From a virus, in IMG/VR virus record IMGVR_UViG_3300024999_000415, positions 1 through 23,022 of that record: 23,022 bases of DNA; one strand, written 5' to 3'. The notes beneath the pieces are model-generated. The model was not told the origin of the DNA. It searched no databases and was given only the letters and a program-made list of their open reading frames with translations. Positions 1 through 6,628 of this stretch are shown here, piece by piece; within the stretch, counting starts at the first letter, position 1; each line of letters begins with the position of its first letter. The translations under genes and the position numbers were made by a program.

Positions 1-18
1 ACAATTATAAATATTCAT
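1..18 (-). CDS. 5' end of a leftward gene, cut by the window edge
   Basis: On the minus strand an ATG (16-18) follows an AAAAAGGAG ribosome binding site at about 26-33 with an 8-nt spacer, and opens a frame MNIYNC that runs off the window. Only six codons are visible, so nothing can be said about function. It is divergent from the zinc-ribbon/HTH gene and has its own promoter-like signal just upstream. Confidence 0.6.
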
Positions 19-47
19 TGTTAACACTCCTTTTTAGACATAGAAAT

Positions 48-84
48 AGAGAGGGTATTATATTTACCCTCTCTTAAAACACAA
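48..84 (-). promoter_or_regulatory. Leftward promoter overlapped by a 10-bp palindrome (possible operator)
   Basis: On the minus strand TTGTGT (79-84) and TATAAT (57-62) are separated by 16 nt, facing the leftward gene at position 18. A perfect inverted repeat, AGAGAGGGTA (48-57) and TACCCTCTCT (65-74), encloses the -10 box. That arrangement fits an operator better than a terminator, because no real T tract follows on the plus strand. A weak terminator for a gene arriving from the left cannot be excluded. Confidence 0.5.
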
Positions 85-155
85 TTAATCAATATAAATT
101 TACTAGGAATACATACTTTTATTGGATTATATAAAAACTTATAATTTTATCCAAT

Positions 156-184
156 TTGAACAAAAACCCTAAATATGCTATAAT
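156..184 (+). promoter_or_regulatory. Sigma-A type promoter of the zinc-ribbon/ART operon
   Basis: TTGAAC (156-161), a 17-nt spacer and TATAAT (179-184), preceded by TG as in an extended -10. Transcription would start near 191 and give a leader of about 28 nt before the ATG at 219. Confidence 0.8.
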
Positions 185-218
185 ATAATCATCATTGTCG
201 AAATGGAGGTTATCACAA

Positions 219-1082
219 ATGACACAAGATACAATTAAGCAAACACTAAAAAATACAAACATCATAAACCCAACACACTCAATCAGAAAGAAACTTCGTC
301 TCTGTTTTAAATGTTGTGAACCTCTATCACCTGAAGAAACAAAAATACACTGTGAAAAATGCAGATTAATTATAAAACAAGATTATCAAGCAAAAAAAGA
401 AAACTGTAAACAATTAAGAATCTGTTTTATTTGTGGCACAAGATTAGATTCAATAGAATATTTTAAGTGCCATAAATGCTATGAAAAAGCTCGCATGAAT
501 CAAAAACCATATAATGATAAAATAGATCGAAAATCAAAAGCACCCAAACTATGTCTAGGTGGTTGTGGAGTCCTTGTAGATCAATTCGGTAAATATTGTC
601 CTGAATGTAAAAAAGAAAGTATTAAAAGAAATACTAAAAATTCATATGATAAAAGTTTCTATAAGAACAATAATCAACAATCAAAACCAATTACCGAACG
701 TAAAAGTTATCAAGGAAAAACTCTAACCGAAAAGGAAAAGCAAATCAGCACAAAACAATTTTTTCTCCAATTAGAAATTGATCAAACTATAAAAACTGGT
801 AATTATATGGGATTCAATATTAAAAGAGTAAGAAAGTTAAAGAAAATATCTACATCTAACTTTATTAATAAAACTGGTCTTAAAATTGATGAAATATACA
901 ATATTGAGAAAGGTAAAAAGGAAATCAATCTACAACAATTTAAGGAGATTGTCATTACTCTAGGAGTTGATTCATCTATGTTTGAAATCGAAGCAGATAA
1001 ATTATGTAAAAAGTTATATTCTAAATTTAATACTGAAATTGTTAATATTGATTTTATAATCAAAGGAGAATACAGAATATGA
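219..1082 (+). CDS. Three-zinc-knuckle protein with C-terminal XRE-like HTH
   Basis: 287 aa. The start is the ATG at 219, not the upstream TTG at 195, because a GGAGGT ribosome binding site (205-210) lies 8 nt before it. The N-terminal half carries three Cys4 clusters: C29xxC32 with C45xxC48, C69xxC72 with C84xxC87, and C112xxxC116 with C127xxC130, each resembling a zinc ribbon. A lysine-rich linker follows. Residues about 198-258 read like an XRE/Cro-type helix-turn-helix (RVRKLKKISTSNF, then a TGLKIDEIYNIEKGKK stretch). This suggests a DNA- or RNA-binding regulator. The stop overlaps the start of the next gene as ATGA, so the two are translationally coupled, and the pair has its own promoter. 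It may autoregulate the operon or act as partner to the ART-like protein. The exact family is not recognised; the zinc and HTH calls come from motif reading. Confidence 0.75.
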   Translation: MTQDTIKQTLKNTNIINPTHSIRKKLRLCFKCCEPLSPEETKIHCEKCRLIIKQDYQAKKENCKQLRICFICGTRLDSIEYFKCHKCYEKARMNQKPYNDKIDRKSKAPKLCLGGCGVLVDQFGKYCPECKKESIKRNTKNSYDKSFYKNNNQQSKPITERKSYQGKTLTEKEKQISTKQFFLQLEIDQTIKTGNYMGFNIKRVRKLKKISTSNFINKTGLKIDEIYNIEKGKKEINLQQFKEIVITLGVDSSMFEIEADKLCKKLYSKFNTEIVNIDFIIKGEYRI

Positions 1083-1894
1083 AAACAAATAATATGAACA
1101 ATCTATTCCAATTATCTCATCAAAATATTAGCAAAGATAAACTAATCCCTTTAATTCTTTTTCATGATAATAAATTTAGACAAAAAATCATAAAAGAAAC
1201 TAAATATGATATTCCAACATATGCACTCATTGAAGAAGGCATAAAATATCTTAATAAACCAATAATTAATTTCTACTTTTCTGACAATCCATTTAGTCCA
1301 TTCATTTATCTGAACAATCATACAATGATGGATATCTCTATATGGAGCATGGAATTCTTCAAAGAAATACAAATGAAAAGTAGAATTGAAAAAGTTGAAA
1401 CTCATTTAGACGATCTTGTTAAAACCAAACAATACGAAAGATTATTCTTCATGATAGACAAAAGAATCGCTCTAGACTTCTATATTCAATCATTCAATGA
1501 TATACCTGATGACCAGAAATATGATTGCTTTGAGGATATCTACAGTCGTTCTGAATATGGTTTCTCAAGTCTTAACAAAAAGTTCTTTCTAAACATTTTC
1601 AAATACAAATCTAAAGAAAACCTAAGTGAAAATATTAAACCAGATGCTAATGGTCTAGTTAAAATATATCGAGGTCAAAATACCAAATCCACACATTATA
1701 AAAAAGCATTCTCATGGACAATTGATAAAGAAAAAGCAATATTCTTTGCTACAAGATTTGATGAATATGGTGGAGAATTATATGAAGCAATGGTTAAATT
1801 TGAAGATATTCTTGCTTATATTGATCGTAGAGGGGAGTCAGAAGTTATTATTGATCCTGTTTGTTTAATTGATGTTAAGAAGATAAGATTATAA
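1079..1894 (+). CDS. ADP-ribosyltransferase-like protein (R-S-E class)
   Basis: 271 aa. The C-terminal third carries the three signature elements of arginine-type ADP-ribosyltransferase folds in order: an IYRG strand with Arg198, a SWT strand (Ser212-Trp-Thr214) followed by KEKAIFFATRF, and a GESEV loop giving an E-x-E pair (Glu253, Glu255). Proteins with this layout transfer ADP-ribose from NAD+ to protein or other targets, either as toxins or as phage host-takeover enzymes. Residues 1-180 are not recognised and could specify the target. No signal peptide is visible, so it is probably intracellular. It is co-transcribed and translationally coupled (ATGA) with the zinc-ribbon/HTH protein, an arrangement reminiscent of toxin-antitoxin or toxin-regulator pairs. 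The ART assignment is inference from motifs; NAD-binding activity is untested. Confidence 0.65.
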   Translation: MKTNNMNNLFQLSHQNISKDKLIPLILFHDNKFRQKIIKETKYDIPTYALIEEGIKYLNKPIINFYFSDNPFSPFIYLNNHTMMDISIWSMEFFKEIQMKSRIEKVETHLDDLVKTKQYERLFFMIDKRIALDFYIQSFNDIPDDQKYDCFEDIYSRSEYGFSSLNKKFFLNIFKYKSKENLSENIKPDANGLVKIYRGQNTKSTHYKKAFSWTIDKEKAIFFATRFDEYGGELYEAMVKFEDILAYIDRRGESEVIIDPVCLIDVKKIRL

Positions 1895-1920
1895 TAAATA
1901 TATTGATTAAATTATATTTA

Positions 1921-1956
1921 GAACTCCTAACCACATCAGCAGTTAGGAGTTCTTTA
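1921..1956. terminator. Terminator between convergent operons
   Basis: A perfect 11-bp stem, GAACTCCTAAC (1921-1931) and GTTAGGAGTTC (1942-1952), is followed by TTTATT on the plus strand. It lies between the stops of the rightward ART operon and the leftward operon, so it may serve both. The arm sequence recurs in the 3' ends of two homing endonuclease genes (see findings). Confidence 0.75.
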
Positions 1957-1967
1957 TTACAACTATA

Positions 1968-2480
1968 TCAACCTTTTCTACTAACCTCTAATTCCATAAC
2001 CTTCAAATCTCCAAATTCAATAAGATACTCATATAAACTCATTCCAAAACCTTGAGTATTTACATATATCTCATATTCATTTTTAAAAGCAATATCGTGA
2101 ATCATATTAGCATAGCTCTTTATGCTTATTGGTTCTTGATATCTTCTAGAATCAAAGGTAACTAATTTCTTGTCAACATATATTAATACTTTATTACTAT
2201 CTCTACCTTCAGTCCAAATGCAATCAACATACATTGGTTCAGTGCATTTAATTTGTGGTTTTAATCTTGTACTTTGACTAATTTTATGAATCATATCTAG
2301 AATATCCTTTTTAGTTTTTACATCTTCCTGCGGAGTCGTTATAAATTGATATTCTAATTCAAACATTGATCTTATCATAAATCCCATATCACACGGAATA
2401 AGATAAATATCGTTCCATAGTTTGCATTTTTCCTCAATATATTCTTCTTTTGTTTGTTGTTTATATAATACATCTCTCAT
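1968..2480 (-). CDS. Unrecognised phage protein
   Basis: 170 aa from the ATG at 2480. The longer TTG frame from 2498 contains the AGAAGGA ribosome binding site itself, so it is not used. The product is acidic to neutral and mixed alpha/beta in appearance, with no transmembrane segment, no signal peptide and no motif I recognise. It is the last gene of the long leftward run and sits just before the convergent terminator. The 40-nt gap to the upstream gene suggests the same transcript. Confidence 0.75.
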   Translation of the reverse strand: MRDVLYKQQTKEEYIEEKCKLWNDIYLIPCDMGFMIRSMFELEYQFITTPQEDVKTKKDILDMIHKISQSTRLKPQIKCTEPMYVDCIWTEGRDSNKVLIYVDKKLVTFDSRRYQEPISIKSYANMIHDIAFKNEYEIYVNTQGFGMSLYEYLIEFGDLKVMELEVSRKG

Positions 2481-2520
2481 TATTAATCCTTCTTTCAAAT
2501 TATATTTATTAATTAATTCC

Positions 2521-3396
2521 CTAAATATTCTTTACGCTCTTATACAACTGTCCAATCATTTCTAATAAATTCTTTCTTGTTAAAACAGTATCTTTAGTTT
2601 TAGCAATATCATCATATTCCTCTTGGAGTCCAATTAATGAATCCATTAAGAATTTATTAGCAGGAGTAACTTGAAAGGATTGATATAATTCATATTTCCT
2701 ATTAATATCTTCCTCTGAATCTTTCTCTTTATTATTCTCTTCTGGCCTACTCATGATTGCATGTTCTTCATACCATTTCTTTTTATCACAATTCTCTTTA
2801 ATTTTATCCATCATACCTTGATTAAACATCCCAACGTCTATCCCAGTTTTATAATCTTCATTTAATATATTAGTTGTGGAATTACCATATAATTTTTCCA
2901 AATGAAAGTCATAATTATTAGTTGTAACAAATGAAATTGTTCTATTTCCAGTAATGTTTTTTAATGATGTCGGCAATATTCCATCAAAAAATATGTAATC
3001 AAAATTCATTACATTATGGTCAACAGGAATCGTATGCCAATTAACAATATTTATAACTTTAAAATCATGAAAGACAATTCTCATATCTTCTTTAGTCATG
3101 TGAATATCCTTAATTGAGTTCTTTAAATCGTTATTCATTTTAAGTATTTCATCTAATTTATTCTTTAAGGAATTTAACCAATCATGTTTTCCTCTAAGAT
3201 ATAAAACATTTTCTGGTCTATTTTTAAGTATTGTTGCTAAAATAGTATATGTTGCTCCCAACCCTCTAGACCAATTACAGATTAACGTATCTCTTCCTGA
3301 TTTAATTTGAATTGCTTTTTGATAATCAAACATTGTAATATTAATATCTTCCCATTTTACTCCGTTATTTAAATTATAATTATTAAACTTTGTCAT
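2521..3396 (-). CDS. Degenerate P-loop ATPase-like protein
   Basis: 291 aa; the start has an AGAAGGAATTAAAAA leader. Residues 18-52 follow the layout of the N-terminal ATPase of terminase large subunits and superfamily 2 helicases: a DYQKAI Q-motif-like stretch, then a hydrophobic strand ending in RGLGATYT (44-51) where a Walker A would be. The invariant Lys of GKT/GKS is replaced by Ala. A hydrophobic strand YIFFDG (134-139) occupies the Walker B position but lacks the Glu after Asp. The protein stops at 291 aa with no nuclease domain and an acidic K/E-rich segment near 215-235. It therefore looks like a non-hydrolysing relative or a re-purposed structural copy. This is inferred from motif layout only; it could be an unrelated fold. 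Confidence 0.55.
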   Translation of the reverse strand: MTKFNNYNLNNGVKWEDINITMFDYQKAIQIKSGRDTLICNWSRGLGATYTILATILKNRPENVLYLRGKHDWLNSLKNKLDEILKMNNDLKNSIKDIHMTKEDMRIVFHDFKVINIVNWHTIPVDHNVMNFDYIFFDGILPTSLKNITGNRTISFVTTNNYDFHLEKLYGNSTTNILNEDYKTGIDVGMFNQGMMDKIKENCDKKKWYEEHAIMSRPEENNKEKDSEEDINRKYELYQSFQVTPANKFLMDSLIGLQEEYDDIAKTKDTVLTRKNLLEMIGQLYKSVKNI

Positions 3397-3443
3397 TTTT
3401 TAATTCCTTCTTTCTCTCACATTTCACACAATTTTTTGTTTTT

Positions 3444-3473
3444 GAGAAGACATATATTTTCATATGTCTTCTC
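3444..3473. repeat. 12-bp inverted repeat in a 147-nt intergenic gap
   Basis: GAGAAGACATAT (3444-3455) pairs perfectly with ATATGTCTTCTC (3462-3473) around a 6-nt loop. On the minus strand, where the flanking genes lie, it is followed by A-rich rather than T-rich sequence, so it is not a standard terminator for them. It may be an RNA processing or stabilising hairpin. The rest of the gap 3397-3543 shows nothing recognisable. Confidence 0.55.
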
Positions 3474-3543
3474 CATGTTTGTTCTTTTAATGACCAGAAT
3501 TAACTGTTCTTTATATAGCTATCCAAAGAGTATTGATTTGCTA

Positions 3544-4191
3544 TTATAAAGTTATATAAAGGCGATTACTTGGTTCATTGTTAGAAATATAAACTCCATG
3601 CAAATATTTAAATATATCTGGATATTTCTCACTCAAAATTTTTGCTTCAAAAACTGAATCATCTGTGATTTCAACATAATATGTTTGTTGTTTTGAATCT
3701 AAAGACTTTAATTTCTCATTTATTTTGTCTTCTTCATATTCTATTGCTTTATCTAACTTTTTTAATTGTTCCTCCTGCTTATCTCTAGGTCTATCCCTCT
3801 CAATTCTATTTATTTTATCAGCTAATTTCACATAAGAATCACTTAAACATCTAAACTGATTGTAATCACTTTTACATTTTTTCATTAATATGTGTAAATC
3901 TTTAGACTCAATAATCAATCTATTTAAAAATTCTTCCGCAAATTCTGAATCATACTTAAATAAACTATAATCGAACATTTTATTTAAGACATCATAGCTC
4001 TTCAGGAGTGTATCTACCATGCCTCTATATGGTCTAAAATCTTTAACATAATTAACGAAATCTGAAGATGCAGAGTCTATTCCTGCTAATTTTTGCTCTT
4101 CATTTCTAATATCCTTCATCTCTTCTTTATTTTTTATAACCCATAATTCATCTAAAATATACTCAATATGGTTTTTAATTGTATTAATCAT
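3544..4191 (-). CDS. Unrecognised coiled-coil-rich protein
   Basis: 215 aa, starting at an ATG with AGAAGGAG about 10 nt upstream; the ribosome binding site lies within the last codons of the preceding gene, whose stop is 4 nt before this start. The product is highly charged and helical, with a likely coiled coil near residues 115-170 (repeated K/E/L heptad-like stretches such as EEQLKKLDKAIEYEEDKINEKL). No catalytic motif, membrane segment or signal peptide is seen. The close spacing to the 4196-4738 gene, also helical, suggests they work together, possibly as a complex. Confidence 0.75.
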   Translation of the reverse strand: MINTIKNHIEYILDELWVIKNKEEMKDIRNEEQKLAGIDSASSDFVNYVKDFRPYRGMVDTLLKSYDVLNKMFDYSLFKYDSEFAEEFLNRLIIESKDLHILMKKCKSDYNQFRCLSDSYVKLADKINRIERDRPRDKQEEQLKKLDKAIEYEEDKINEKLKSLDSKQQTYYVEITDDSVFEAKILSEKYPDIFKYLHGVYISNNEPSNRLYITL

Positions 4192-4195
4192 TGTT

Positions 4196-4738
4196 TTATT
4201 TCTCCTTCTTGACGTTTAGTTCGTCACCTTTTTTATTTAAATCTTCAGAAACACTTTTCAAAGCTTCGCTAACTTTTCTGCCTGTATCTTTGGTTTGTTT
4301 CCCTGTAACATCTAATGCATCAACTACATTCCAAACTTTATGTTTTCTAATTAACCCTTCACCATTTTGCTCCCAAATAGCAACTTGTTTAACTTCTCCT
4401 GTACAATACTCTGAGTGCATAATCTTCCAATCATACATTTCAAGTAAATTCAATATCTCTTTAACCATTTTTATTTCATTAAATGCCTTATTCTCATCAG
4501 AACTAGGATATTCTCTAAAATGATCTAGCCTAAATTTAAGTTTATCTACAACGGTTTCAACACTACTTTGATTCTTAAAAACAAATTTTAATAGATTATT
4601 TTTTAAATCCCTTAGTTCATTATTTGTTTTAGAAACATTATCATAGTTTTCATCACTTCTTATTTCTCTCCATATGTTAATATACTCCTCATTAATTTTT
4701 ACTAATTCCAAATATCTCTCAAAATCTTTAACTTCCAT
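4196..4738 (-). CDS. Unrecognised helical protein
   Basis: 180 aa, preceded by a near-perfect AAAGGAGG ribosome binding site. The N-terminal 100 residues are predicted helical from composition. A central segment, LEMYDWKIMHSEYCTGEVKQ with GVWNVV-like strands after it, looks like a small globular part. The C-terminus is a Lys/Glu-rich tail that gives the ribosome binding site of the next gene. I do not recognise a family. Confidence 0.75.
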   Translation of the reverse strand: MEVKDFERYLELVKINEEYINIWREIRSDENYDNVSKTNNELRDLKNNLLKFVFKNQSSVETVVDKLKFRLDHFREYPSSDENKAFNEIKMVKEILNLLEMYDWKIMHSEYCTGEVKQVAIWEQNGEGLIRKHKVWNVVDALDVTGKQTKDTGRKVSEALKSVSEDLNKKGDELNVKKEK

Positions 4739-4758
4739 TATAATTTCCTCCTTTATTA

Positions 4759-4774
4759 TAGTGGTCGGTCACTA
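4759..4774. repeat. Short imperfect palindrome upstream of the 4196-4738 gene
   Basis: TAGTG and CACTA flank GGTCGGT to give a 16-nt imperfect dyad. On the minus strand it sits directly upstream of a TATAAT-like string (4754-4759 region) and the AAAGGAGG site. It could be an operator or a small hairpin; no convincing -35 box is present. Confidence 0.3.
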
Positions 4775-4820
4775 CCCATTTTGTTTTACAAATAATACTC
4801 AAAGGTTCACCCATGATATT

Positions 4821-5033
4821 TTAATGTTGAATTGCACAAAGTATATGGGTTGCTGGCACATTCACAATCTTATAATTTCCTTTTTCGTTTTTGTAGATTA
4901 TCTCTGCAATTTCTTTACATTGGATAAGATCACATGATTGTTCTTTTACTTGTAAAACATATCCTTCTTGCTGTTGGTTACTTTTAGCATCTACAAATAC
5001 TACTTGTTGATTTAACAACATATCTTTTACCAT
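4821..5033 (-). CDS. Small unrecognised protein (70 aa)
   Basis: 70 aa from the ATG at 5033; a longer GTG frame from 5054 encodes the AAAGGAGGTGA ribosome binding site itself and is rejected. Sequence such as NQQVVFVDAKSNQQQEGYVLQVKE followed by CDLIQCKEIAEIIYKN suggests a small beta-rich domain. There are no motifs for a known enzyme, and two Cys (near 39 and 44) are too close to the rest to call a metal site. It belongs to the leftward run. Confidence 0.7.
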   Translation of the reverse strand: MVKDMLLNQQVVFVDAKSNQQQEGYVLQVKEQSCDLIQCKEIAEIIYKNEKGNYKIVNVPATHILCAIQH

Positions 5034-5094
5034 TTTATTATCACCTCCTTTCACCTAAATTTATATAAAACACTCGAATGAAAAGTGTTAAATA

Positions 5095-5757
5095 TTAAAC
5101 CCCAAGCATCCCTACGCCTATTTTCATATAGAAACACAATCCATTTTCTTTTTTAATTAGAATAAAACAATTGTCAAATCCAATCTTGATTGGTTTTTCT
5201 TTAATCACATTAGTCATTAATGTATGTTGTTGTAGAATCTCAATTTGACTTTTTAGATATTTTTCAATATCTTTTAAGATAGGGTTAACCAATTCTTTTA
5301 AAGTAAGTTTATTTCTCCTAAACCTACGTAGGTTGCTTTCTAAATCAAAATATACTATTTTTGTTTCTAAAACAATATTACCGTCAATTATTTCCCTTTT
5401 GTAAACACTACCATCTTTACTTAGCATATTTAGAGTGCATGGTTGTGAATTAGAAACACGGAAATTTAGATTATTTTTCCAAGCTGAATTTCTAAATTCA
5501 ACAATATTAGGAAGATATGAAAAGAATTTATATGGAATAATTTTTTCTAATATTTCTTCTAATATCTCATGTATTGTATATTCGTAATTCAAAATGTGTG
5601 GAATATTAATATTATCCCAATTGTTTATATTGGATTGCATTTCATCTATTAATAATTGTCCAACCATTTGTCTAAATTTTAATTCACTATAATTAGTATT
5701 ACCATCACTTAAAATATCTTCTGCTTCTTTAACTATATCGTTGATTTTATCAGACAT
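5095..5757 (-). CDS. Unrecognised phage protein (220 aa)
   Basis: 220 aa with a GGAGAAGTG ribosome binding site 8 nt before the ATG. The N-terminal 90 residues look helical (KINDIVKEAEDILSDG, then EILEEILEKIIPYKFF) and the C-terminal half mixes strands and helices. No membrane segment, zinc site or catalytic signature is seen. It lies directly downstream of the GIY-YIG endonuclease, so it may be the gene the endonuclease cluster inserted next to. Confidence 0.75.
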   Translation of the reverse strand: MSDKINDIVKEAEDILSDGNTNYSELKFRQMVGQLLIDEMQSNINNWDNINIPHILNYEYTIHEILEEILEKIIPYKFFSYLPNIVEFRNSAWKNNLNFRVSNSQPCTLNMLSKDGSVYKREIIDGNIVLETKIVYFDLESNLRRFRRNKLTLKELVNPILKDIEKYLKSQIEILQQHTLMTNVIKEKPIKIGFDNCFILIKKENGLCFYMKIGVGMLGV

Positions 5758-5839
5758 GTTATCACTTCTCCATTCATTTTATAAATTTTGTTTAAATATA
5801 GAAATTAGTTATGTAAAATTTATTTATGTATTTAGTTAG

Positions 5840-6592
5840 TTATATAGCGGTTAGGAGTTCTGGGTTTGATTTATAACCACCCTGAAAATTAATAATCCTC
5901 ATAATTGTATATCTTGACACAGAATATTCTTTCGCTAATAGGACTTGTTTATATTTACCTGAATTATATTTTTCTCGTATTTCTTTCACTTGCTCTCTAT
6001 TCATTAACCTTCTTGCTTCACTACATTTCTTTATAGACTCTTCTGAAAATACTCTGCCTTTACCTGCGTTTCCAATATTCCGTTTATGTTGTTCAGATAA
6101 TTTTCTCCCAATTTGCCATTTGCTCATTTTATGCTTAGACTCCTCTGACATTTTTTTACCCTTATTAAAATCACTAAGTTTTTTCTTGTGTTCCACTGAT
6201 TTTGGTTTACTCATATTTTTTCTTACTTCATCTGAACATTTATAACCTTTTGACCTGCCAAAATGATCACCGCCTTGGCTAATATTATAATAATCATCAT
6301 TTGTAACTGCATCATATTCTTTTATAAATTTAATTTCTAAGTCATTGAGTTCTTCTTTAGAATAAGCAATAGCAATTATCAGTCTATTAAAATTATCTTT
6401 CCCATATTTATTTAATGCTTGTCTTAATAATTTTCCACTACCTTTATAAGTTTTCCATTGATTGTTAAATTTCTTCTGACCTATGTATTTTCTTTCATTT
6501 ATATCATTAAAAGTTATGTAAACAAATCCATATGCACTTTTATCTAAACCATTCTCAATTATGTATTCAACTGTAAAAACATTCTCTTCCAA
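5840..6592 (-). CDS. GIY-YIG homing endonuclease with NUMOD3 repeats
   Basis: 250 aa. The start is a TTG at 6592 with AAAGGA about 9 nt upstream; the nearby ATG at 6600 is out of frame. Residues 21-110 carry the GIY-YIG nuclease core: GFVY (22-25), KYIGQ (35-39), the KYGKDNF segment (62-68), a candidate catalytic Glu in LNDLEIKFI, and NISQGGDH (103-110). Residues about 128-195 hold several NUMOD3-type DNA-binding repeats (SEESKHKMSKWQIGR, LSEQHKRNIG, FSEESIKKCSE). The C-terminus has an HTH-like segment (LLAKEYSVSRYTIMRI) for DNA recognition. Such enzymes cut an allele lacking the gene and spread by gene conversion. It is the downstream member of a three-endonuclease nest and ends in NPELLTAI, nearly matching the tail of its neighbour. 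Confidence 0.9.
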   Translation of the reverse strand: MEENVFTVEYIIENGLDKSAYGFVYITFNDINERKYIGQKKFNNQWKTYKGSGKLLRQALNKYGKDNFNRLIIAIAYSKEELNDLEIKFIKEYDAVTNDDYYNISQGGDHFGRSKGYKCSDEVRKNMSKPKSVEHKKKLSDFNKGKKMSEESKHKMSKWQIGRKLSEQHKRNIGNAGKGRVFSEESIKKCSEARRLMNREQVKEIREKYNSGKYKQVLLAKEYSVSRYTIMRIINFQGGYKSNPELLTAI

Positions 6593-6628
6593 AATATCAT
6601 TTCCTTTACTTAAATTTTATTTATTTAA

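Noticed and set aside
195-218. TTG start giving a 295-aa zinc-ribbon protein
   Set aside because: The extra codons span the ribosome binding site of the ATG at 219.
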